Translations under genes and position numbers: made by a program
Shown here: positions 34,958-45,475 of the stretch, in pieces
How positions within the stretch are numbered: position 1 is the first letter of the stretch
Layout: every line of letters begins with the position of its first letter
NCBI RefSeq assembly: GCF_001039355.2
Contig: NW_019776079.1
Location: 1,581,894-1,645,893, forward strand
Source: Lingula anatina
Lineage: Eukaryota; Brachiopoda; Lingulata; Lingulida; Lingulidae
Length of the DNA: 64,000 bases
Direction of reading: 5' to 3'
Notes under the pieces: model-generated
Database searches by the model: none
Told to the model about the DNA's origin: nothing
The model's input: only the letters and a program-made list of their open reading frames with translations

Positions 34958-37900
34958 TTAACTGTTGACAGTTTTGGCCTCCAGTGACACATACTCGTGT
35001 TCCCTATTAGCACTGTCTGGCTGACTCGAACTGTTTTGGTGTAACGCGGGGGTGTCGCTGAGAACCGCTTTAACGGCCCTGGGCGGCTGGGAGGAGTGGC
35101 ACTGTTTACTGAATGGAAACGAAATGCATTAGTTCACATGTACCCCTTATCAGGAAGAAGGTTAAAAGACAAATTAATTTAGAAGGAGGAATATCAGAAT
35201 TCGTAATGCGTAAACATATTTCAAACCAAAACACTAAGAATTGATGAATCTATATATGCTTACACCATGGCAGGGATAGCCGACATCGTCCAGATGCACC
35301 AATACATTAAAGAAAACACGTCGATTAAAGGATTAAATATTTCATGTCCATATATTTTATATCCTACGGTACTCTGATAAATAACACTTAAAATTTGACA
35401 AACTTTACAGGGTCTGATGCATTTATACAATCATAGCCTAAAAGGTGTCTCTTTTCACTTTACGTGTACCCTTCCTTTATCGTTACGTTTGTTTGGAATG
35501 TATAAAACCAGTTTTTCATAGTCTCTTTTTACTTACCGTCTGCGTTTGACGAATACAACAACTATAACAACGAGTAATATCAGCACTATCGCTCCAGTAA
35601 CTCCCACACCAACACTAACACCAATGTTAGGGCCTGTGGATGCTGTTTGGGTACCAGCCTCAGGCAACACCGCTGGATGGTAAAAGGGAAACAAGTGAGA
35701 TGGTTTTAAACATTTTTATGCTCTACTAGACGGCGAATCTTTATATTTAAAAATCAATCTTTGATTTTGCATAAAAATAAGCAAGGAATTTTCAGTTTTT
35801 CTGAAGTGTGAATATAAACTCTGTATATAATGTAACAATTAATGTAGAACCAGTATTTAAACCAAAGATAACAGAATTGTATAGGGCCATATAGAGTGCC
35901 TGAGTATCAAAATATTACAGTGGACATTACTGCTGCCTGCCTGGCTGCCTGGAATTGCAGACACCTGTCTGCGTCGATGACCAAGTCAATTTGCATGGGG
36001 ATTCGAAAGGATACCCATTATTCATATGCCTTGAAATTTGTACCTGTACAACTAAGAGAGTCCACACCAAATCCACCAGTTTCATCGCACGTCAAAGTTA
36101 CACTGGTATTACCATCCGGGAATTGAAAACCTTTCATACATTTGAATTCAACTGAAGTCATGAAGAATAGAGTCGTGCTATCAGAAGTTGTCACTGTATT
36201 GTTTAAATGAGGTAAAGTACATGTTCTTTTTATGCAGTCTGGTATTGGCGGTTCCAGAGTATTTATCGCAATGCATTGTGACTTAAACGACGCGTCGACG
36301 TCATAACCAGAGAAATGATATCCAGGAATGCAAGACAACGTCACATTCTGCTTGTAGACATATGGTCCTTCTGCCAAATCCAAATTGAATTTATCAGTAG
36401 GAAAAACACACGATATAGGAGCACAGCTAGGTAAACTCTGATCAAATGTTCCATCGGCTTGACAAGTTAGGTTCTTTACCGTTGACGTGTCGTTGAATTG
36501 GAAGCCAGTCGCGCATGTATATGTGATAGTTTGTCCTTCAAAGGTAACGGAACGCTGTGTTACCTGTCTCAGGTGATCACCTACAGGAAGGTCACAAGTT
36601 CCTGGAAGTTAAGCAAATCTTTTCAATATATTTATCTTTTCAAGTTTATTAAAAGACCAATGACAACAGCAGGAATTGTACACATAAATATTACGAGGGT
36701 ATAATCGTTAGGTGAACATGTAGCAAACTGAGGATTAAATTTATAATTCTTAACCTTTTCTTCGTTTTCTATTTTGATGTCTTTTTGATATCAGACTTAC
36801 TGGTGCACGTTTTCCTCTCCCCTTCAAACGTTCCTCTAGGACCGCAATTCAGTGTGAAACTGTTACCAGAACCATCGCTGAGTTGATACCCACTGTTACA
36901 GGTATAGGTAACAGTGCTGCCAAATCTGTAACCTCCAGGTACCGGAGAGGGGGCTGCGTTAGGAATAGTCAGGACAGTGCATTCCACAACTAAAAACAAA
37001 GTGTATGTCTGTTATGGAATCCATCAGTCGCAATAATGATGAAAAGATGACAACTTAATTGCACAAAGAACCTTATTTATTGATGGTTTCCACTTACACT
37101 TCTATCTTTTATTTATTCATTTCATTCGTATTAGAAGAGGTTTATGATAAATGCAAAAGCGATATCTTTGAGGGTAGTGCTCCATGTGTATGCTGTTTAA
37201 TTCTGAAACAGTCGTAACGATTTTATTTGAATAGTTTGCATCATGTTTTTCTATCCGAAGCATTACATTGTGAAGACACCTATTTATGTAGAGGATGCAT
37301 TAAAATACATGGACGTAGGGGCGGCTCCAGAGTTATTTGAAGGGGGGGTCCGGGGATGGGATGCGAAACCGACCCTCCTCCCCCCTTGGCATGGGGTTCG
37401 GGGGCCGCTTAAGGGCCCCGAAAATAATTGGTATTTTAGAGGGCGAACGGTGCCATTTGGTACGGTTTAGAACTATGATTCATCTAGTCAAAATTATAAT
37501 TTCAGGACCCCCCTAACCTCCCTTCTAAATCCGCCACTGTGGACGTATCTAAATAACAATGAAAATCAACGTTCTACTTACAACCAAGACACTGGTCACC
37601 AGTACGTCCCAGGTTACACACACACTCCTCTGAAGATATCTGTGTCGGTGAGGTATATGTTCTTACACACGTTCCTCCTGTAGAGCAGGAGCAGTTGTAG
37701 GCGGGATTACCTGTAGGAAACATACAGTACTTTTGGTTACTATTTTTGGTAATTCAGAAAGTTGCTGGATAGTTAACGTTTATTTGTGTTAACGTAACTT
37801 CTGAATGGTATTGGGTATGTTTGATAGGTTTTGACCGTATTCTTTGACACACCAACATCGTTTTAACTTCCTCAGTACTTTATCTTACTTTACTTTGGGT

Positions 37901-40900
37901 CTTTATTCACCTCCATGAGATAATATCCTTATTGAGAAATTAAAAAAAAAAATAAATATCTAAATAAAAATAGTGATTAAAAATCATTTTGATTTGCATC
38001 TTACCAGGACATTGTTTCATTTGATGGTGACGAACATTGCTTCCAAATCTTAATCGACTGCACGAAGTAGAACTGTAATGGAACCAGCACCACCTCCCAT
38101 CCCAGTCAACTGCCTCACATGTTGGGTCATAGTTACAGGCCTGTAAACAGCGGGATAGTGGCCTATAACCCTTTAGTGCGCCTCCGCTGTGGCTTATATT
38201 TTCATATACGTACAACACGTACTCTGGCACTAAAACAGAAGATTTTCAGAATTAATATATATATATATATGTCTGATGAACAGTCAGTTGTCACGTTTTC
38301 TACAGTTATAACGAGGTGTACATTATGTAAGCCGTTTAGGTCACACCTCTATATTGGAAAAGGAAGTATCTGAAATGGATTTATTTTCAAAGTCAAATTC
38401 TTGGTTGAATTCCAGTTGATACTGTGGCCGGTGTCTATTACATGTTCAGAAACGGCAGAGCTGGTATTGCCAACAGTCACTGATGTTCTGTGTTCGCTTA
38501 CCCTGGTGTTCAACTGCCTACCTTTCTTACCAATGTAAAAGCAATTGAAGTCATGGCAGTTGATCCTACACATATATAGTCCCACAACGCTGTTCTTGAG
38601 GGGTCTTGTCCTTTGGTGCCACTAAGTGTTGTTTTAATGTGCACTGGGGTCTGAAAGCTCTGTTGACACTCACTGGATTTTTGTCCAAATTATTTTTCAT
38701 CAGTTTCATCAATTTGCCCCTCATTCTGACTGGTTAGTTTTTGTTTAGTTGCAGCAGCATATCCCGAAAGACAGTGAGTCCTGTATCCTGGTGGTGAGAT
38801 TTGGATACATTGGGCGTGGCCTCTGTGTAGGTACATCAGTGTGGGCATGAATCTTTAAAACTGTGCGGACCGGTCCGTTTGGCGCAAAAATCTGTCTGGC
38901 AATGTCTGTCTTCTTCGCGCCATTCTGCCACGGAATAACAATTTTGTAAAACACTGCTTGCTCATTTCACACACTGCAATGCAAAATTTCAAATTCTTCT
39001 GTGCAGTAGTTGCCGACATATGGATACTTTTTTGACACAACCATACCCCCCCCCCCAAAGTCAAGTTTTGACCAGCTCAAAGGAGCACTACCCAATTAAA
39101 TCTCTGCATATTACACAATGCAGCAGAGCAATAGACATGGTAGTCAGTTAATTGGTAGCGACACACCTGACTTCACACCTGACTTCTCTATTCACATATC
39201 TTATATGAAAAAGGATTAAAAAAAAAAGAACTCATTTTTACTTAGGCATAAAATATTCCATATTAAACGTCTAGTCTGTAGATCCTGCACACTTTCTCTG
39301 AAATTCCTTTATAATAAGGGAGAATAACTAGCTTTTTTTTCAAACTGTATCTGTTGGATCACAGTTGGTCACTGCTGTCCATGTATTAGACACCGGTCAC
39401 AGTATCGACTGGAATTCAACTGAAATCCGACATCCCGCGGAAGATATGAGGGGCTATCAACATCAGCCGTCACCAGCCACCCATGAATAGGGACGAGGGG
39501 TCGATCTAGCTGTTATAAGATGGTCCTGGCCGCTATACCACCTAGTGGCCAGTGAGTGTCAACATCTGCTCACGCCAGTCTGATGAAGGCCTACGTCACT
39601 TGCGCACGTGCAAGTGCGTCTCGATTTCATGGCCCCGTATATCTCGTAATAGAATCGGTTATGGAATCGAGACACTAATGCACGTGCGCAACATAGCGAA
39701 CCTTTCGAGATACGGAGTCCAGGGCCCCGTAACTCGAAAGCATCGCGCACCGAGCGCAAGAGTCTCGATTCCATAACTCCATTGGGTATATGTCGAAACT
39801 GGGAGGGGCTGACATAGTATTTGAATGATATAAAATGGTAATATGCCATTTTAAGTAGGAAAATGAAAAGGGGCATTTGGTATGTTAAATCATCTGGATC
39901 TACAATATTTTCCACTTTCAAGTCAATTTCAAGCGGATCGATGTTTACATGTTTTCCTACCAAACCGATGTTCACGTTAATGAATCTCTGAATACACCGG
40001 CGAACGTAAAGTTGTATATATAAATTACACTGAAACACATCTACTAGTGTAATGATGAACTATGACGGAAAAAAGTGTCCGAAATTTCGGCTTTCCTTCT
40101 TCAGGGACCAAAGTAAGAATAAGCAAACACTTATCTACTAGGATAGCTGACGTAGGCTTTATGGATATTGCAGATGGACACAAATGTACACCCCTATCAT
40201 CACCCCAGGGGGCAAGGCACTGAACCCGAACGGAAGTTACACTTGCGACTCCCAAAATATCATATATGCTTAATACAAAATGACAAAATGAGGTCAGATG
40301 TACAGATATTCCGTTATGTAGTCTTGTAGTTTATTTGTTTATACATTGTTTATACCCGGTATTCTTTGAAGAAGGCACACAAACCGAAAGCTTGGGCACT
40401 TTTATACATCTTGTAGGTCTTTTTATATGCGTTTCAAAGAAATATATCTATTTCTTATACAAGATCAACACGGCGATTATGATAAATCCTCAAAGTAGTG
40501 CGAAGGGCGATTATATTCTCAGTAGTAAATACAAGTAAGTAGCAGTGGAATATGTCATATCAAGTCAAGATAATTTTAGAAAAAACGTTTCTATTCAACA
40601 GGAGTAAAAGAGGTATAAGGCTGAATACATCGGTACGCACTATATTTTCTTCAAAATTAAATCGAACGCAAAATTACGTTTTGTCGACAGCCCGCTGATG
40701 TTGCTAGACGCCGATTCTTTATTAATCAAATAAACTGCATTAGCATTTTTACCGTAACTACTTAAACTTTATGTTTATATACCATAACGGTTTTCATCAA
40801 GCCCAGAGGGAAAACAGAGACGAAACCCAAATAGTTCCTGGGACAAAAATCACTCTGAAAACAGGGCATAATCTAATTAAATATTATTTAATGTAATATT

Positions 40901-41980
40901 TTTGGGGAAAATGATCCCGCCCTTCCGCAGGCAGGCTAGAAACATCTCCACATACCTTCTTTTACATCACAAACTGTGAATACAATAATTTTCCACTATA
41001 CTAACGAAACCCGGAAAATATTAGTTGTACAATATTGCTTTAACTTTTGTGTAAGGAACGAATATATTCTCATTTAATGAAATACAAATGTTTCGGCTTG
41101 ATGATGTAGATAAAACATCGCATCGTGGAAGTAGGCCTACAATGTAATTCCATGGTCGCAATAAGTTCAGGAAAATGGATAAGGAAAGATTCAATTTTTC
41201 ATTCGATTGTAATCTGCAGCAAAATAGGTAGCGAAGAAAGTAATCCACAGAGACAGAAATACTCACTTCCACATACTGGCGGTTCCTTATCAAATACGTC
41301 CTCTCTGTCAGTACACGTGATTGTAAGAGAACCATATACATGGATATATGAAGGGGTTGCACACGTGTAGGTAACGGTTTCTTGACTGTTGACCCGGGAA
41401 CTAGTTGGAGTTCGACTTGAATGAGGAACCTCTGGCACGTCACATTCTATTGTACGAAATACCCAAGTGGTTAAAACACTTATTCTTTGCATAAACAGGT
41501 GCCTTATTTATTAACAGTTGTCTCGTGTTTCTAAAAGAAAATTATGTAACCAACTTTACAAGAGTACACACAAAGGTATTTGGTTCCCTACAATGGTTCC
41601 CTATAATGGTATTCATAATTTTGCACATGCTTTTATTTGCAGTGAAAGCATTTTATGGAAATATACATATCAGGCCCGAAGCCAGGGGGGTTTGGGGGGT
41701 TCGAAAGAACCGCCCCTTTTGTCAGGAAAAGGTCTGTTTTGGGTAAAAATTTATCTAGGTACACAAAAGTTTCATTGTAAAAGGTCCACTTTTTCAGAAA
41801 AAGAACCCCCCTTTTGAATTTGCTGGCTACGGGCCTGATATTTATCCTTTTTCGTGTTAACTACTATAAATGTGACCAGAGAGTGGATGGCAGAAACAAC
41901 TTACCTGCCTCAGTTCCACGTTGGTTAATGATCAAACTGTATATACAGAAAAATACATACAGTTGTGACAATCCCTTCAT
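34958..41980 (-). CDS. Receptor gene A: CCP-PAN-EGF-4xCCP-TM, short tail
   Basis: Eight exons on the minus strand join in phase: 41905-41980 (signal peptide MKGLSQLYVFFCIYSLII), 41267-41446 (CCP1), 38005-38229 (PAN/apple-like, CLQAC then EAVDWDGRWCWFH), 37582-37710 (EGF-like, [12 protein letters not shown]), 36801-36989 (CCP), 36044-36601 (three CCPs in one exon), 35537-35672 ([22 protein letters not shown] then RRR) and 34958-35108 (tail). The product is 547 residues, a type I membrane protein with five CCPs. Ectodomain exons are phase 1-1 and freely shuffled. The tail has one tyrosine in EHEYVSLEA, resembling an SH2-binding site, then stops at TAA just before a +1-frame continuation with many YxN motifs. 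Sushi plus PAN/EGF ectodomains suggest a recognition, adhesion or immune role, but ligand and pathway are unknown. I do not recognise a named orthologue. A 5' UTR piece and acceptor lie at 41981-41998, implying an upstream noncoding exon. Confidence 0.88.
37318..37539. mobile_element. hAT-like MITE with 8-bp target duplication
   Basis: The terminal inverted repeats are GGGGCGGCTCCAGA and, on the other strand, CAGTGGCGGATTTAGA. TGGACGTA occurs at 37310-37317 and 37540-37547, an 8-bp duplication typical of hAT insertion. It lies in the intron between the CCP and EGF exons of gene A. Confidence 0.8.
38349..38650 (-). mobile_element. Penelope-like element fragment (GIY-YIG domain)
   Basis: The minus strand reads VAPKDKTPQEQRCGTIY, a frame break, then RINCHDFNCFYIGKKGRQLN and TRVSEHR, ending in SEHVIDTGHSINWNSTK. 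The CGxxY...FYIGxxGRxLxxRxxEH pattern is the GIY-YIG endonuclease of Penelope-like retroelements, preceded by the end of the RT linker. It is broken by at least one frameshift and lies in the gene A intron between the PAN and CCP1 exons. Confidence 0.75.
39365..39435 (+). mobile_element. Second Penelope-like GIY-YIG scrap
   Basis: The plus strand reads TAVHVLDTGHSIDWNSTEIR, the same segment as the fragment at 38349-38650 but in opposite orientation. A related PEEGKPKFRTLF frame on the minus strand near 40080 may belong to the same element family. No intact element is present. Confidence 0.55.
39480..39800. repeat. Inverted-word repeat region in gene A intron
   Basis: ATGGAATCGAGAC at about 39663 recurs inverted as GTCTCGATTCCAT near 39760. 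Related copies of CTCGATTTCATGGCCCCGTA and CGAGATACGGAGTCCAGGGC also occur, and the stretch is GC-richer than its surroundings. A 159-codon minus-strand frame crosses it, but without splice or domain support. Confidence 0.5.
41671..41837. mobile_element. Short MITE, CAGGCCCG ends
   Basis: The left end is CAGGCCCGAAGCCAGG and the inverted right end is CAGGCCCGTAGCCAGC, flanked by ATAT on both sides. It is 167 bp long. It sits in the first intron of gene A, just before the signal-peptide exon. Confidence 0.8.
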
Positions 41981-44900
41981 TGTGGCCACTCTTGTCCTAC
42001 AATGAGATTAGTCTACATGGGTGTGACATAAATGTACACCTGTGTTATCAGACGAAAAGTCGTAAAGCTTTATGTCCACATGCCGTTTATTCATTTTTAT
42101 TCCAAGCTATAATTGACTTCTGACTTGTGAAGGGAGTAGAACACTAAACTAATGAGAATGTTCTAAATAATCTAAAAATAAAAAAGATCATTACTGAACT
42201 CTACCAAAAAAACGTATTCAGTAACATCATAAGAAAAGATCATTTGTAGCGGTTACCGTTGGAAGGAAAGTTAAATGGGAAGCGTGGGAAAGGAAGACCA
42301 ATAACAACATGGATGCTAGTAAAAGAATGGAGCAATAAAAAACATAGTGAAAGTATACGAATGGCACAAGATGGAGGGCCATGGCGAACAATAACAGTCA
42401 ACCTGCTGAGAGTGGATGGCACCCAATGTTGGTGATAAATTAGTTTTTAATCGTTTTTGAGCCTGTTCAGTTTCAAATATAAATCTCATTTCTAAGGTCG
42501 CATTCAGAACAGTGGATTAGTCCGAGTCAAATATGGCGACGCCCTAACAAGCCTGACGTCTAATCTGCTAATAGACACTTAATAAATTCCACGAAGGGAA
42601 GTATTCAAGTGGGTCGGCCATATTTGACCCTCGGACTAGTTAGTCTGCTGTTCTGAATGCAGCCTAAGGCTAACTGACATATTATCTTTAGTTTGTTCAA
42701 CTCTCAAAGGAAACGATGTCCAATTCTTATAGATTTAATACTTTAATTGGTAAAAATCTTATCTTAGTTTACTTTTAATTCACCATGCATTTATCTTTCC
42801 CAAACCTTTGATGAAATTTATTGTAACATTCGCTGCAAAGAAATAAATTGTTAAACGTGGTACAATCTAGGACATATTCTAGTTTTAAGTGCATGGCACT
42901 TGCATCGAGGAGCTACGGTTTGTGGCGTGTTCTTGCTCCCCTTTTGAAAAAGGAGCATGGGCTGGTCGTGTTTTAACTTTCTGGGAAAAATAAAAGGGTA
43001 ACGGAGGCAAAGCAATATATAATGTACGATATATTATCCCAGATGTCGCACTTGACCGAAACACCATTTGAAGTAACCTGTGCAAAATGGGCACATTTCG
43101 GGGAGGTCTGGTGGGGCCCTCCCTGACCGAGCTCTTGAAAATATAAAAAACATATTCCCATTGAAATTATATTGAATTTATGAGACTTCATGAGACATGA
43201 TTTGGTTAAAGTTGTGCAAAAACAAAATGCCCCCCCTTCCTCCTGCATAATACAACGTCCGCCCAGCAAAGCAGACTAATATCATCTTAATTTTGATGAA
43301 CATATCATTATTAAACAGTATATTTACGTGCAATTCACTGGCGTTTTACAAGTCGGTTTCGTGGTAGCATATGCGTGTGTAAACTTACCTTACTCTGAAA
43401 CTGGCACTCGCATTACAGTAGCCAGAGTCTTGTGGACGATGTAATGGCGACGAGGTTAAGTTAGTAAGTTCCTGTGTTGATCAGGAAGTAGATCACCTTT
43501 TGCTTTTTTTATTTCAACGTGACCTAGATTCACGTGCACTATGTACATAAGTTAAACGTCTATACCTATGTTGTTTATTGGTGTCTTAGATGGCATCATG
43601 CTAATACAATCTTTAATCCATTTAAGGTACAAATTAAGACAAAAGAGTATAACGGCTAACGTAACGAAAAGCATGAAGAGTCTAGATATTATTTATTTTT
43701 TTTATTATGATATAAATAAAACTGTCGAAAATTAAGCTTTTACATTAAACTTTAAACTTTATATTATCAACTTCTACAATCTGAACAAACAACAGTGCAG
43801 TGTCTTCAAATGTACCAGTAGTAGTAAAATATTACAAGGCAGTGGCAACAGAGGTTGGTACCATTGTCATTATGTTTATATTTCCCCTTTAGCAGCTTTT
43901 TTGTTTTAAAACACGGAGCTACACCGTGCGTCGTGTAAAATATAAAATGGGTCACTTCCTTGTTCACAAAACTTCGCAGATACGCACCTAGGCCTCGCCA
44001 CACTTTGACAAGTCTTATCTTTTTAAGGTCATTCAACTGGCTACGGTTAGTATTAAATCCGTTACACGTACTATAATTAGTACACGTAAGCATCAGAAAA
44101 GGCAAGATGTTCCTAAAGAATTAATGTAGATTGATCACGATTGAAAATTGTCTTTGATAGTGTAAAAGCGACTAGGCAGGTAAGTGTAAATGCTTTGTAC
44201 AGTAAGTGACATGTTCTACAGGATACTTTAATTCACAGTACTTAGCCTGAACCGTGTACGCATCTCTCTCAAATATTACCAACGTAATAAGGCCTACAGT
44301 GTACTGTGTATGTAATTAGAAGTGATCGCGATTTGTCACTTTCTTGCATTACACCACGTACATACCTGAGGCAGAAGGGCGACAGAACGATTGGTCTTCT
44401 CTTGTAAGACATTTTAATTACGCGACTTAAAGGGAGGGGGTGGGTGGAGAGAGAAATCAGTACAACAAAGTTTTATAAATCAAATTTTTTTTACAGTTAG
44501 CGTTTTGTTTTGGGCCATTTTTCAAATGGAGCAGTATACGGCCTGGGTTGGTTCAATTTAATAGGCCCTAAAGTGTACTTATGATACAGATTTTTTTACT
44601 CTCTTTCACGAGGCCATGTTCATGGAGTAGGGGGAGGGGTGGAATTTAGGTGATACTAATATGTCAAAGACAAGCTTTCAAAGTTCCAATTGCATAAACC
44701 ATAATAGTACACGTAAGTCACTCAAATGCCTTTAATTTGGCAGTGGTGGGTTTGGAAACAAATGACCACAAAGGTTTGGGTGTTCGTCCTTCAAAAAGGA
44801 CGAACACTCCTTCGGAACACATATTAGGAGGGTACATGTACGAGTAGCTAGATAAAAATAAGATAACAAAGCAGGCGTGCTACTTTATCAGAACGTACTG

Positions 44901-45475
44901 ATCGAGAAATGTTAATAAGTTACATCTCGCAGTTGTGTAGTAGTACAGTAATGCTGTTACATGCTGTAGCGCCTGGGATTATTTGCCTCTTTCTTGGTTC
45001 AATTAAAAAGTTGGGTTTTTTTTTCTATCAAAGATCTAAGAGGAAATGTCCTGGTGTTTTTTTAATATCAAGGTATTTATTCAATCTTATTTTTTTTACT
45101 TTGCTAGCTTCGAAAACTCGTTTTCGACAGTAAGTCGGTCAGTCTGTCTGTCGTTTTTAAGTTTGTCTGTTAGCACTCTACAGGCCGCTTTCATTGTCCA
45201 TTGTTGTGTATATACCATTTGTTCATTAATGTATCTATTTATTTATTTATTTGTATTTTATATTTGTTATTCTAATATCACATAAAGTTATACATAGAAA
45301 ATGGTTGAACTTTTTTGTAACGTGCTTAAAAATTCGTGTTGCTTTGATTATCAGAATTAAACTACATTTGATAATGAGTCACCCTCTATGGTGATATTAT
45401 TCAAGCAAAGATCTTTGTTTTTCGCATCAAGATACTTTAACTTGACATTTATTTCAGGGCAAGGACAACGAGACA
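41981..45475. promoter_or_regulatory. Head-to-head intergenic region between receptors A and B
   Basis: Both signal-peptide exons start with an acceptor shortly before the ATG (minus acceptor at 41997-41998, plus acceptor at 45456-45457), so each gene should have an upstream noncoding exon in this 3.5 kb. Candidates are a minus-strand stretch ending at AGTAAG|gtaagtt near 43387, and a plus-strand stretch ending at GGCAG|gtaagtg near 44179. The space between them would hold the divergent promoters. The exon calls are inference. Confidence 0.4.
42493..42667. mobile_element. MITE with long terminal inverted repeats
   Basis: The left arm has GCATTCAGAACAGTGGATTA then GTCCGAGTCAAATATGGC. The right arm inverted has GCATTCAGAACAGCAGACTA then GTCCGAGGGTCAAATATGGC. 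The arms match over about 45 bp within a 175-bp element. It lies in the intergenic space between receptors A and B. Confidence 0.8.

Noticed and set aside
38349-38585. Cys/His-containing minus-strand peptide (RINCHDFNCFYIG) as a zinc-finger exon of gene A
   Set aside because: The YIG...GRxLxxRxxEH pattern identifies the GIY-YIG domain of a Penelope-like element, and the frame is broken upstream.
39559-40038. 159-codon minus-strand frame in the gene A intron
   Set aside because: It crosses a repeat-rich, probably Penelope-derived stretch and shows no domain or splice evidence as a host exon.
43806-44105. 99-codon minus-strand frame between the receptors
   Set aside because: It has no domain and no splice context; it lies in the expected promoter/UTR region.
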